From: Mya arenaria
Lineage: Eukaryota > Mollusca > Bivalvia > Myida > Myidae
Length of the DNA: 64,000 nucleotides
Assembly: GCF_026914265.1 (NCBI RefSeq)
Contig: NC_069124.1
Location: 54,331,888-54,395,887, forward strand
Reading direction: 5' to 3'
Below are positions 45,721 through 57,675 of this stretch, in pieces (positions within the stretch are counted from its first letter, which is position 1; each line of letters opens with the position of its first letter). Position numbers and translations under genes: made by a program. The notes beneath the pieces are model-generated. The model had not been told where the DNA came from, made no database searches, and saw nothing but the letters and a program-made list of their open reading frames with translations.

Positions 45721-45905
45721 GAAAGCCATCACGTAAACGTTATTTTCCTATTCTGTATGAAAATTTCCAAACAAAACTATTCATCGGCTTCATCTAAATG
45801 GATCGCGATTGGTTATGCCTTGCCTTGTATAAACACTCAACTCAGATATTCAATAATAAATTTAGACTTAACTATAAACATTGATTACAACAGCAGAGCA
45901 GCACC

Positions 45906-46456
45906 ATGTCCACGGTCAACAACACGACAAGTGGTAACGAGTCAGTGGTATTCCGGCCATCCAGTGGGTATGACATCCCTTTGTACGGCCTCAAGAACGG
46001 AGTATTCTACTACATTCATGGGCTGGCGATTGGTTGCTTGGTGACATCACTCACGTGCGCGCTTCTGGCCATTGTCTTCTCCCTCCGTCAAAATAACGTC
46101 CGGAACTTCTTCTCAAACTGGTCGAAAAGCGAACGATTCATTGTGTACATGGCAACCTGCGACGGCCTCTTCAACCTGACACACCTGATTGATCACGTGC
46201 ACATCACGATCGTCCGTGACTACGTGCACCCAAAAGCTCTTTGCGCGTTTTACGGTTTCAATTTGTCTTTTTTCATCGCCGCTCAACAGCTATTGGTGAA
46301 CATCATCGCCATTAACGCTTTCATGCTTATGTTCTACAATCGTCATCTCAACTTCGGCGCGGGAGACTGGAAGCTCTTCCTTTGGACGTTTGGGGCACCG
46401 CTTGTAGGAGCGACGGTGGCGGTTGCGTTTGAACAGTATGGACCACTTGGGATATT
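45906..46456 (+). CDS. 7TM receptor, exon 1 (N-terminus to TM4)
   Basis: The ATG at 45906 has a fitting context (GCACCATGT). The exon encodes 183 residues plus two bases. The N-terminus has three N-glycosylation sequons (Asn5, Asn6, Asn11) and no signal peptide. Membrane segments fall at about residues 35-60, 76-98, 112-144 and 157-176. An Asp sits in TM2 (residue 86), and Cys113 at the top of TM3 may pair with Cys185. There is no DRY motif after TM3. The donor is TT|GTGAGT. The spliced protein is 318 residues with seven predicted helices, a plasma-membrane receptor of unknown ligand. I cannot place it in a named GPCR class. A diverged, broken copy of part of this exon lies at 55130-55297. 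Confidence 0.85.
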
Positions 46457-46789
46457 GTGAGTAGACCACAAGTATAACACCCATCAACCTCAACCAATGT
46501 ATACTCAGTACATCACATTAGAGTTTGAACATTGGGTAAATTGAGACAGAGTATGTAATGAGGACATTGTAAAATCAATTGATGGTAACATCATGTGGGC
46601 AGAAAACAGTAAAAAAAGTGATAAACGTTTGCTAGTCGATTTTCACTACTTATCGTTAATTATCTCTCACCGGTCAGGCAGTTTATCACCGTTTTATCAA
46701 CTTATCATATATTAATATTAGTGAAATAACCGCTATCGTCATTGTGCATAAGTTGCATTGACCACATCTGTAATACGTCACTTTTGCAG

Positions 46790-47018
46790 CTGCTTTTTTG
46801 ACGGCGTCAAAGGCAGACTGGGCGAATTGTTCTTCACCACCGTGCCGCTGTTAATTATACTTCCGGTCAATTGTATTCTATATGGCCTCACGTTTGGGAA
46901 ACTGCACGTGCGCGCCAAAGAGATACAGCAGACGCTTGGACCAAAGTCGACAACACAACGAGCAACCTACAGAGCTGCACGATCAATGTCTATGTTTGTG
47001 CTGGCTTTCATCGCTCAG
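46790..47018 (+). CDS. 7TM receptor, exon 2 (TM5 and start of TM6)
   Basis: The acceptor CTTTTGCAG ends at 46789. The exon restores the split codon (TT + C = Phe) and encodes ECL2, TM5 (about residues 197-219), a basic third intracellular loop and the first half of TM6. It ends in phase 0 at CTCAG|GTGAAA. Upstream intron 333 bp. Confidence 0.85.
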
Positions 47019-47063
47019 GTGAAATAATACGTCATTTAATGAGATACTTAGTTCAGTTCTTGA

Positions 47064-47419
47064 TTAAAGCTGCACTCTCACAGATTGAACGTTTTGACAA
47101 CTTTTTTATTTTTTGTCTTGGAACGAGCCAAGTTTGGCGAAAATCCATGGAAACCAGTTATATAAGACTGCTGACAAAAAGCAGATAGCAGAGTTTTATA
47201 TTAATGTTAAAAAATGGATGTTTTATGCATTTTTCTCAAATCGTTAGTAACGGTTTAAGCCATAAAACATTAATTTTAAAACAGGAATATGAAAATCTAC
47301 GATCTGATTTTTTGTCAGCAATCTTATATCATTGGTTTGCAGAAAAAAAAAATGCTCTTTCCAAGACAAAAAATAAAACAAAGTTGTAAAAATGGTATAT
47401 CTATAGAGTGCAGCTTTAA
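47064..47419. mobile_element. MITE family A, copy 6, in receptor intron
   Basis: Starts TTAAAGCTGCACTCTCACAG and ends AGAGTGCAGCTTTAA. It lies wholly within the 889-bp intron between receptor exons 2 and 3. Confidence 0.85.
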
Positions 47420-47689
47420 GCAGCTTATGATTTGATTAAGTATCTCTTTGTTTTTGTTTTGTTTTTCATAACAGAAGATATCTTCTAAAGTCTGGGGGTC
47501 GTTTCACTAATGATAGTCGTAAACTGAAATTATCTTAGTGCCATTGTCGCATTATTTTATTATGTGAGTAAATTGAACGTAAGGCATCATTGAAAATGAA
47601 TAGGAAGTAGAGGAAATAAAAATAACCGATGTTTAGCCATTTGTGACGTTAATTTAATTTAATTTACGACCTGACTCCTTAATGAAACG

Positions 47690-47710
47690 CCCCCCCCCCC
47701 CCCCCCCCCC
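47690..47710. repeat. Poly(C) tract
   Basis: About 21 consecutive C bases in the receptor's second intron. Length is likely unreliable. Confidence 0.9.
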
Positions 47711-47907
47711 AAGGACAATATCGTATAATGAGGGTATATAGTCATCACTGGACAAAACGAGACCATTGTTTACATCATAATGAAATAATAGAATGCAATA
47801 TTATAAGATTTTAATAAATAGAATAAAATATAAATATAATTTTCTGCATACATTTTAGCTATACATTACAAAAAAATACGTGTTTATTTATCTAAATTCC
47901 AAATCAG

Positions 47908-48084
47908 TGGTGGGCGTTGGCGCTGCATGGGGCCTGGGGGCAAATTAGCCGCCCTGTACCGAACATCTTCTTCTACATTGTACCAATCTTCACAAACCTG
48001 GGCGGAGTCTTCACCCTCATCGTGTTCATCGTCATCCGCAGGAAGCCAGCAAACAGTACCGGGGGCTGCACTATCCCGAGTTAG
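47908..48084 (+). CDS. 7TM receptor, exon 3 (end of TM6, TM7, tail)
   Basis: The acceptor CCAAATCAG ends at 47907. The phase-0 exon opens with Trp-Trp-Ala-Leu, completes TM6, and gives TM7 (about residues 279-303, Phe-Phe-Tyr-Ile-Val-Pro...), a short basic stretch (Ile-Arg-Arg-Lys) and a 12-residue tail ending in TAG. TM7 has Asn-Leu-Gly-Gly where rhodopsin-like receptors have NPxxY. AATAAA at 48443-48448 is a suitable polyadenylation signal. Confidence 0.82.
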   Translation, partial: WWALALHGAWGQISRPVPNIFFYIVPIFTNLGGVFTLIVFIVIRRKPANSTGGCTIPS

Positions 48085-48449
48085 ATTTTCTTTCATGATT
48101 TTTGTTGATGTTGTTGTTGAAAGCAGACATTGAAAAAGAAGTGTAGATCGCTTTACAGAAGGTCGCCGGCAATGTACGTGGACCAAAAACACATAGATGG
48201 ACTTTCTCAATAACTAATACAGTAATTGACGCGTTCTGATATTCTTATTTAAGTATTTTTAAGAGTTTTCATCATTACGTATTAGATTTGGAAGGCCAAC
48301 AATTGAAACGTTTCAAATTTTCATTTTTCTTTTAGTGTCGGAAAGTTTTGCAAGGATTAAACATTTTTCCCTGGTTACATGTTTTGGTGTGTTAATGTGC
48401 TGGGAAGACTTTATATATTGTATTGTAATTCATTTGCATCCAAATAAAG

Positions 48450-50420
48450 AAGTTTTTTTACCAAAACAAATCCAGTCCACCCAATCAACAGTGGTTTAGT
48501 TCTTTTGGGTAAAAACTTTTTGAAATAAGAAATACATAGACAAAAAAGTGACTAAAATCACTTCTTGATAATAAAAAAAGACATTTTCCTTTTAGAATGA
48601 AAGCAATACCATAAAGCAACAGGACATTGTTTTTGGATAGTGCAAACTATTTGACATCTTAAACAATTCGCAATCGTTAAATATTTCTGTGCTTGAATGC
48701 AAATTCAAAATCTATTTATCTCTCCTTTCGTAAAATTTGTCTAGCTCTCAAATACACCAATACATGTCAAAGTTGTAAAACCATATTCAATAAAAATAGC
48801 AAATATACATAGAACATAGATGACATGTCACATTGCATACTGCTCTATGTAAAGCATCCAAGACTTTAATATTCAAAAGAACTAGCCATTTATTAAGGTT
48901 TAACATGCCATCTTCGTTGAAGATATGCGCAAAACAATAACATCTCTGAACCTAAGAAACATAGAAATATATTATACACTTTGTTCTTTCGTTATATTTA
49001 TGTTGCATTGTGGCGATTTCTTAAAGACAGTGCAAAAAAACTCAACAAAGTGCATCGACACTATGGCATTTTGAAATGATTGTTTTAAAGAAAACATATG
49101 CTGGCCTGGAGCATGGACTATAAAAAGTGTTTGCATAGGTGTTGTTGTTTTGGTCACATGTCTATATAGCTACACTCAGTTGTCATTGTAAACCCTTATG
49201 ATTGAGTAGAATATTGTATTTCTGTATAATGGGTTTCTTTTGTTTTCGCCTCTACAACAACTCCCGTATCGACACGGTAACGAGACGGCGTGAAGCGCGC
49301 GCTACAAAAACTTGGGTTGTGGACGCAGTACTTATTATGTATAAGAAATAAAATCTGAATATTATGTCCGAGAATTAGACAATTTTATTGATGAACAAAA
49401 TAGAACAGAACATGTTTTTTTATCCACGTAAACTACATAGATTCTTGTGACATATGAATACATTAAAACAAGTCAAGCTACAAGACATAATGTACTAGCA
49501 CATAGTAAGGATGCATCTTATATAGAATATATAAGTCTAAACAATTTCACAAGGTAAAGGATGTAAAGCATGTTCACTTTACCAATTTTATTGATGTATA
49601 GCGTGTTTAGTTTAAAACATGGTAAATAGTAACATAATGAAAATAGTAGTATAAATCTTAGATAAAATCTCTCAAATGCATTACATGAAATGAACGTGCC
49701 ATTGAAGCTTTATATATGCATTAACTTAACATAAAACATTTCAGATTTATTTTCTGATGACAGTTACTGTACAAATTTAAACATATTATGACGTTGTCAA
49801 TAGTAACGCTTTACATATTTCTCTCTAATTTGTAGATAAAAATGACAAATAAAGATAAAATGGAATTTATCTTCAAAAACATTTGAAGTACAAATCTGGC
49901 ATACACGCAAACATATTTCTATTCTTTGGCCATACCTTCCTGTATGGACTCTTAGACTATGAGCAGACACGCGTAGTTTTGCAACTCTTATATGTCTTGA
50001 AAATATATTTTCTAAGTACGGTTCAATATCAAGTCAACTTTTGCCATGGACATATACAGTCTGTACACCATTGTCATTCATTCCGTCGTGCCATTATTGC
50101 AAAAATTCATCAATCAATTGATCTTTCTTAAAACAATGGAATTAAAACATTAGCATCTACATTGGCAACATCTTCATAAACTTCTAAAAATCCATTGATT
50201 AAGTGTGTGACAAAAATGAATGACGTCCAAATGGTTATGGAGCTTGAAATTCTTGTAATTTTCATAAAAGAGCCTTATTTCTGTAGAGTGTTTTTACAAG
50301 TCTTCTTAAATTACAAATACGCTCGTGGACGGAGCTATACAACGTCTTAATATGTAAAAATTAAAGTAAAAAGTTAAAATTCCAGCCGCAAAGATATTTA
50401 CTGATTATTTATGGTTCGTG
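48450..50420. other. No gene recognised
   Basis: Mostly AT-rich. A GC-richer 40-codon ATG frame at 49229-49351 (Arg-rich, ending at an AATAAA) stands out but lacks splice context. I do not call it a gene. Confidence 0.45.
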
Positions 50421-50422
50421 AC

Positions 50423-50923
50423 TCAAAAATCGACGTAAAATAGTGTTACGTTTTTGAACTTTTGAACATCAATGTATTCGACAAACGTGTCAATTATTTT
50501 CACAAACAGGACTTGTATTGACCGACTGACATTTCTCTTTCTTGTGAATGCATATAAATATGGACAGCTTTGATTTATTGAAATGTCCTTCCAGAATAAT
50601 ACAGTCGAGCTGGCCGATGCTTCGGACGGCCTTGACACAGAGATTTCGGTCTTGCTGGCATGCATAGACTCAATACACCTGATGATTTGGCTTGCAGCAC
50701 AAATAATTCTAACATTCATTGGATAGGCAGTCATTTTTAGATAAAATTGTGTCATTTTCGACACTGGTATGCCAGCCAGTGAATATAAGACTATCTGGTG
50801 GACAACTGCCCTAAATTGCCATATTTGGATTAAACATATTTCACTGAGCAAAAATAAACAACATTTCACTACAGATACAAAGTTCAGGAAGAGAACGGTA
50901 GAAATAAACTTATATAGTTTCAT
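50423..50923 (-). CDS. Hypothetical 166-residue frame
   Basis: The longest unexplained ATG frame in the 49-56 kb region. The N-terminus is hydrophobic and could be a membrane anchor; the rest is mixed, with Ser-rich and Lys/Arg-rich parts. No domain recognised and no promoter seen. The opposite strand also has a protein-like 48-codon frame (50581-50727), so the true coding strand, if any, is uncertain. Confidence 0.22.
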   Translation of the reverse strand: MKLYKFISTVLFLNFVSVVKCCLFLLSEICLIQIWQFRAVVHQIVLYSLAGIPVSKMTQFYLKMTAYPMNVRIICAASQIIRCIESMHASKTEISVSRPSEASASSTVLFWKDISINQSCPYLYAFTRKRNVSRSIQVLFVKIIDTFVEYIDVQKFKNVTLFYVDF

Positions 50924-51198
50924 CTCCTGGTATGATCAATTACCATTGACAATTAAGGCAGGTATTACTAATGAAGGTATTATCATACAAGCTCATATTA
51001 AATAATGTTTTAAACACAGATGATTTGATGTAAGACATCAAAGGCAAATACCTATATTTTAGAATCAAGTGTATCTTAAGGAATTGATTAAACGTATTTG
51101 AGAAGAATATAGTACGAGGGAAATATGCAGAAGAAAGAAGAAGAGGGGCATCTTAAAAGATATGTGAGTGTTAGTTGGTGATGTGATCACGTGATCCC

Positions 51199-51323
51199 AG
51201 CGTGACCCTGGAAGGTGAGCGCTGCTTGGCTGATGGCAGACCCTTGGCTGGATACCCAGTGGACCCACAGATGCAGGTATCAGACCAATACCAGCACCAC
51301 AACCATGAAGACGTAGAATAAAC
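51199..51323 (+). other. Possible terminal exon fragment
   Basis: A GC-rich plus-strand frame of about 41 codons, ending in a polar His/Gln/Asp/Glu tail and TAA at about 51321. An AG at GATCCCAG could serve as acceptor. The minus strand of 51330-51600 also has an open frame with a hydrophobic segment and a GTAAGT donor. Neither is recognised. Confidence 0.2.
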
Positions 51324-52454
51324 TTACCAGATTTCCGTCCACATGGACGGTGAGTTTTTGATCTCGTAACCATTGTATTACGCCGATATATATTATCGGC
51401 ACTAAAACGAATATTGGTAAAGACGATAACTGTTCAAACAATTTTGACATAAGCTGAAACGTACAGAGTAGTTCAATCAGGGTGTCATCACCATATGACA
51501 TAGAACGGAAGGTTACCTCTATCGGAGATTGAACAGTAATGAGCAGTAATGAACATAGGTTGTCTTTGTCCATTAAAGAGGGGACACATGATAAGAAAGT
51601 GGTATGATGTCTACTGACATCCACACCGACAAAATGGCGAGAGAAAAATATTTTAAATATAGAGATGATAAACTACAATCCTTGCGTAGGCGAGTATACA
51701 GAACATGTAGCCGACGTTTCCAATACTAGAACATTCTAGGCGATTTAGCTTATCCAAATAGAGGTATGATTTAAAACCAGCAACAGTGTTGTGTTAGCAG
51801 TCTTTGCCTCAACTGGAAGACAACTCATGTAGAAGGAAGGGAGGAATTCATTTACAAAGATGTGTGGGTTCGGAAACTGGATATGTTGGATTAATTTCTA
51901 AGAGACCTTAGTGAAACTTGCCTAACTGTCTAGGGAACTAAAATCAACAGATATTCTTGCGTATAACCATTTTTTAATTTATAAAATAGAAGAAATTTGT
52001 GTTTCTCTCGTCTTGTATTTTAACTATGCCAATCAGATTCGATTTGAAGCAAGCTCAGAAAAAACAGACGGTATAACCAATAAGTATACTTACACATTTA
52101 TTTTGTATGTTGGCCAGTTCGTCGTCTTCATTTTGTGTATAATTATGCCAGATAACATCTGCATATTCTAAGAATTACCACCAGAGACCGTCAAGTCGAT
52201 AACGAAGACGTTTTATTATACTATATCTGGAGAAGGCTTCATCTTTGATGTAGCAACATGAGCATGCCAACTGCACTCATCACTCAGAAAAATACTTAGA
52301 TGTCTGTGAGATTCAACAAAAGGTATAGCTGTGTTAAACGTATGCACTGGTGGATGAATGTATTTTTCAAGTCCGAGATATGACCATTGATTCCGATTTT
52401 GCAGGATTGAACTTAATTTGTCATATTTGAAAGCAAATTTGTCCTAGAGATGCC

Positions 52455-52600
52455 CCACCCCTGATGCAACAGCCATTATCTGGGTCCAGAATGCAGTTGA
52501 GGTGGATGTTTTGAAGCATTGCAGTGTAATAAGGCGACATGACATTTCTTTGAAGAAGACTGAAAATCTTCATCTAATTCATGTTTGCATAGCAATAAAA
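52455..52600 (+). pseudogene. Possible pogo/Tigger-like transposase scrap
   Basis: One frame reads Ala-Ile-Ile-Trp-Val-Gln-Asn-Ala-Val-Glu-Val...Leu-Lys-His-Cys. This resembles the region after the DDE core in pogo/Tigger-type transposases (Trp..Ala-Trp..Ile..Cys-Phe). Only about 30 codons are recognisable. Low certainty. Confidence 0.25.
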
Positions 52601-53736
52601 CCCATTTCTAGCGTTTTCCACCCGCGACACCATATATAAACATGTAAGACTTCGATCTTAAAATACTATTTTAAGGTTTTATCAAGTTATATGCATTTTA
52701 AAGTGTTTTTTCTATAAACGAATATATGAATAACCCAGGATATAACCCCCTTCTCTATATGAGTATCGAATATCTTATTTACTACCAGAATCCTGGTCCT
52801 GTAGTCATGCTTTAAACAGAGACTCAGACAAGTAAGATCTTTACTTTGTTTGGTATAACAAGAGAAAAGATGGGAAATCAGTATCTGTCACTAATAATCT
52901 AGTATACAATAAGGAACATATATTTTGTTAAAAATTACAATGTTGATATTCAAAATATTTAAGAATTCAGTTTTCTGAGTCTGAAACTAAGACTCAAGAC
53001 ATCTGTAAATACGACCCTAGCATAACTTTCGATGTTCTTAAGGTGCTACGGCTGGTATTTACATACTCTGACTGTCAGGACAGCGGTATACCTGTTCTTG
53101 AACTGTCTTTATTTCAGCGGTAATTGTTGTTTATGTATTTTCCCTCGGTAACTCAACTGTCTGGAAGATAGCAATATTATACATTAATGTGAATTTTATT
53201 TTCCGTTTTAAAATAATTAACCAGCAGCTTCTAAGAATAATCGGCAATATATCAATTTACTTGTTTTAATATTTTTATATTTTTATTTTGTTCGACCTCC
53301 TAGTCTGTGTAATGAATGATACAATCTTTATGAGGTTGCTTGAACACATAGTTTTAAAGATGCACTCTTATTCCCAATAAGCGGTACCACAATTAATACA
53401 ATTTATTTAATTTACCAAAAAGGATCAATACATATCGAACTCTTATGAAGGATACCGTGTTTAATTTGAAAGAAAGGTACAGAAAACACGATATTTCTAC
53501 CTTATAAGATGATCATTGATCTCCGTAAATCTTTTAGGACCCACCAGTCATTTAATGTTTGTGCGTTCTCATTACTTGATATTTTCCTTGAATGCATTAT
53601 TTATTAAGTCGTTAAAGGTGTATCACTCGAACTCTATGTTCGATTAATAAATTGATTATAAATACGAGTATCATTTTAAACATTTGATTTTACATGTCGG
53701 GTAGCTGTCTTTTTAACGACCATGCCCAGTGTCCAG
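52601..53736. other. No gene recognised
   Basis: AT-rich spacer with no supported frame. Confidence 0.45.
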
Positions 53737-54194
53737 TGTGTGTATACCACGTGATAAAATGCTTCATAAATGCTGCGTTGGAAGCAAACATTTTGTTTCG
53801 AATAAAGACTTTAAACAAAGATAACTTCACTATTACTTCACTATTTTAAATGAAACGCCCCCGCCGTCGGTCTTTTACCAGAGTTTGATAGAGTGTTAAG
53901 TTTCTTAAAACACTAGACAAACCTTTTCACAAAACGGCCATCTGGCGGAGCACTGTCAAAACATTATTTGGGAAACAGGTTTGTCGAAGTGTTTGATGAA
54001 ACTAATCACCTTATCAAACTCCGGTAATAAAACGAAGGCAGTGCTCTTTAAGCGGCATAGACTGCCATTTGTTTCATTTAAAATAGCGTGGTAAAAGAAA
54101 AGTTATCTTTGATGTAAGCCTTCATTTTAAACAAAAATTTGCCTTCCGACGTAGGATCTATGACGCAATTTATCACGTGATATACACACACACA
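53737..54194. mobile_element. Long imperfect palindrome
   Basis: The left arm (GTGTGTATACCACGTGATAA..GATAACTT..ATTTTAAATGAAAC..GTTTGATAG..GACAAACC) and right arm (GGTTTGTC..ATCAAACTC..GTTTCATTTAAAAT..AAGTTATC..TTATCACGTGATATACACAC) are inverted around about 53965 over about 230 bases each. Numerous mismatches imply age. The minus-strand frame 54078-54413 overlaps it and is not considered a gene. Confidence 0.7.
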
Positions 54195-55129
54195 GATGTC
54201 ATGAGTTGACTCTGCTCCTCCGGGACCGAATTTATTTGGCAGGTGATGACTAATCTTGTCGTTGTATACTGGAAGTAAGTTAATCCGTTGTATTATTTGC
54301 TTAACTTTAGTTTCAATTGTCTTCAAGTTAATGCTAGCTTCGAATGGGCTTATATTTTTGTCTTCAAACATTGCCTGAGGCCTACAGACTTTAGTATCGC
54401 AAATCGAAATCAAGTATTGTCAGATATATTTTTGTTGAAATAGCTCAACATCGTTCGTCGTTTTTTGAATGTTTAGTATCATTATTTGTTCCGGCAACTC
54501 GGCAGTCTATTTCCACAATTCGTTTGTCATGCCAGTTGGACACACATTCCCTGATGTTCATGTCCATTGTTGGGTAGACTCAACGGACTAGTCCTATGTG
54601 CTCTATCGAGGTTGGTCGATTTTTACTTTCTGAATGTCCAATAACTTTTGTCATTCCAGCTCAAAATTAAATCTCGTTTGTCGAGTAAGCTGGACATTCA
54701 TATTAAAAAAATGAGTATTATCGACACTTTCTGATTATTGAATGTCGCTGCAAGCTGGACATTCATATGACATAATTTATATTACAAGTGTGTAAAATTA
54801 TTTTATGATTAACAAAATACTTCGTTCTTGGGTCTTTGAGGTCACGCATACATTTTGTGTTATGTATGAATGCTCTTGGTTATCCGTAATCGAAGTTGAT
54901 ACTTTCTTGAACCAGCACTAGATTGTTTCCTACGTTCCACGCATTTATAATATCACGTGCGTTGCTTTACCGTCATTAAGTTGTAAGATATCGTTTGCAT
55001 ACAATTATATGGTTTCTTTTATGAAATATTTCATTTCAATACTGATAAAGCCGTGGTTTGGAAATATACAGGAAATAATCAATAAGAAACAAATTATACA
55101 ACATTTTATATTTTGCAAAAATGTACTCC

Positions 55130-55297
55130 TGTAATACAAGGCATGGTCAACGAAATGACAAATGTATAAATGAACTACAGCCGCAATGTCGATTTCGGAA
55201 AAAGAGATAAGAGACTCCTACTTTGGACATTTTGTAACACCACTGGTAGGAGCGACATTGGCTGCTATGTTGTACAGTTGGTACCTATCGATGCATT
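55130..55297 (+). pseudogene. Broken copy of 7TM receptor exon 1 end
   Basis: It matches the end of receptor exon 1 (46300-46456). Val-Asn, Tyr-Ser-Arg-Asn-Val-Asp-Phe-Gly, Leu-Leu-Leu-Trp-Thr-Phe and, after a one-base shift, Thr-Pro-Leu-Val-Gly-Ala-Thr-Leu-Ala align with the receptor's TM3 end and TM4. There is a TAA within the block and a frameshift after Trp-Thr-Phe. The donor CATT|GTGAGT is conserved at the same place. Retained intron structure means DNA-level duplication, not retrocopying. I found no counterparts of exons 2 and 3 nearby. Confidence 0.8.
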
Positions 55298-55445
55298 GTG
55301 AGTGTAATGAATTAGCTGTGTTTGTTTTATTTCAGAAGCTGTAGATGTTTTCACCTTAAGGTTTGTGTGATCATTGAAGAAGAAAACCGACTTGCAGAAT
55401 GTTTCGTCAGATATAAAATTTTATGTTAGTGTTGTGATATAATAA

Positions 55446-56215
55446 TTCGTAGTGTTTGAAAATCGGACTCCATTTGCTATCGATAATCGAATCGAATCGG
55501 ACCAAGCATTTCGATTTACTATCGGATAATAATCGAAAGTTCGTACGTGTGACACTATGGTCATGCATTTTGCAACAGTAAGTAAATTTCCATAACCTTT
55601 TTCTGTCTTTAATAACATAACAACATAACACATACTTGATAGTTGCACATCAATTGCAAAATGATGCACATCGCATCCAGTAAGTTATCTTAACATTTTA
55701 TCTATTTAAAAGCATATTAAATGTTTGTGAACACGCTTAACATTCAATACCCTGTTGTATTGAACATTTCATTAGAATATCTTAATTCATAAAACGTTCA
55801 CAAAAAAGTAAAATTAGTTTGCTTACAAACGATACCAAAACAGGTTTCAAATACAGAATGCATCGAGCCGGGATCCCCGATATTTGCAGATAAGACCTGA
55901 CCCCCTACACCATAGAGACAGGTTATTGAAAAAGGCAAAAGCAAATGTGTTCACATTCACCGCATTAATGTAAGAGAGTAACCTCCCTTGTTAAAATGAA
56001 CTCAACAAGAATCTACCGGAAAGTAAAAAACGGCATTTACTCGACTGTTACTACAAAACAAAAAAAGTACGTAGTTACCGGAAGTAACATTAGCGACATC
56101 GATTTTGGACAACCACTATCGATTGTCGCCGACATAGCATCGTCAGCGACGATTTATCGATTGTACTCGATAATCGTTTCATCACTAATAAATCGTATGT
56201 TTAAAATTAATATTA
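55446..56215. repeat. ATCGATAATCG-type repeats
   Basis: Two clusters (55446-55560 and 56060-56210) of overlapping ATCGAT/AATCG motifs, similar to 63003-63090. Invertebrate MITEs with AATCGATTATCGA-like ends are common. The 76-codon frame at 55996-56226 crosses the second cluster and is not called a gene. Confidence 0.5.
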
Positions 56216-56654
56216 ATTTTATTTAAGCCGCTCGTTGGCATACTCAAAGTATAATAGTTAAAGACCAACTGCAAGATTTGTGATACTATTCCACCGATGG
56301 TATAGGATCTGTTTCGTTGGGGGCGTATAGACCTCAGAATGCAATGTAAGTGACGATTTCTTTTTTAAACTAGAACTGGCGATTAGGTTAAAATGGCTCT
56401 AACCTTGGTAAACAACGGCCAGATCCTGAAAATTTACTGTAATGTATTTATAACAGAACGGGTACATGGGGATATGACCCGATGGTTTTTAAATTTCTAG
56501 AACTCTAGTTGTGAGCGGCCAGACGTAATTCAACAAAATCATTTATAGTTTAAGAAATGGTTACAATTTGTTTTTGTCCGTCTTTTTCGTAATAAACCTC
56601 TTAAAATGAAAATTATACTTTATTAAAAGATAACTATATTAGGTCTTACACTCC
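56216..56654. other. No gene recognised
   Basis: No coding signal or repeat I can name. Confidence 0.45.
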
Positions 56655-56815
56655 AGGTGAATTTGTGGTCACCAAGCCGGACAAGTGGGTTTCTTCCGGG
56701 TACTCCGGTTTCCCCTAGAACACAAGTCCGCACTCCAGCGTAACATCGTGCCAATGAGAGTGATTGTTATGGCTTGATACACTACCGTTGTAAAATAAAT
56801 AAATTCAAATTAATC
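56655..56815 (+). repeat. SINE body, second copy
   Basis: Shares GTGGTCACCAAGCC.., TTTCTTCCGGGTACTCCGG and the tail CGTTGTAAAATAAATAAATT with 528-765 but lacks the tRNA head. Confidence 0.6.
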
Positions 56816-57290
56816 CTCATACATTCAAACTGTATAATAAAAATATAATGAAATACTGAAGAGGCATGTTAAGTGGTTATTTGGGTCAAATAAATTATGA
56901 TAAAAGCAACATTAACTCCCCTAGATAGCGTTATACAAATAAAGTATCTTGCTTGTTTCAAAACGCAAATTGTTAAATATATCTCAAACGTTTTAGAGAC
57001 AGCGTCGAAATTCGCAAGAATGCAACTGTATACCTTATGAGCACATGTGGTAATAAGTAACCTGAACAGAGAAGGCGAGCATGCAAAAGTACATTATTCT
57101 ACAAGCTCCATAGTCGTGTTGGACCCCGATGCAGTTCCCACCGAGTGAGTCTACACACATCGCATCTGAAGTGCTAAAAATAGCGGCACCGCAGTAGAAA
57201 AACGCTCACAAAGTATACCTTTGTCGCCGTTAAAAAGAAGCTGTAATCTAAGATACACTTCCATTGATCTGTATACTAGGCACAAATAGC
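56816..57290. other. No gene recognised
   Basis: AT-rich spacer. Confidence 0.45.
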
Positions 57291-57551
57291 TTAAAGGGAC
57301 TGTACACCAGATTGGCACCCAAAAAGTTTTTTTATGTAGCTAATCTCAGGACAATTATTTAAGAAAATGTTTTACTCTTTGATATCATAATTGTAAAAAA
57401 AATACCAAAATGTAAACAAAAGAATTAATTGTAAACTATGTGGTACTTCAGTTAGTAAGTTTCAATGCATTGTGCGCATCAATACCAAGTTTATGTCAGT
57501 TTTCGACAAAAAAATGTCGCTATTTCATTATACGGAGTACAGCCCCTTTAA
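57291..57551. mobile_element. MITE family C, copy 2
   Basis: TTAAAGGGACTGTACACCAG..ACTTCAGTTAGTAAGTTTCA..ACAGCCCCTTTA. Full-length relative of 24712-24999. Confidence 0.78.
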
Positions 57552-57675
57552 CACTGATGGAGTCTGCTTAACACTACATTAACGCGTTCTTGAACGCTAA
57601 GTAAGGCATTGTACACTTTAAAGAGAGGTAATAAAGAATCCTAACGGGTTTCCCCATTACATCTCATGTCAGTCT

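Noticed and set aside
47884..48210. Minus-strand 108-codon frame
   Set aside because: Shadow of receptor exon 3 on the opposite strand.
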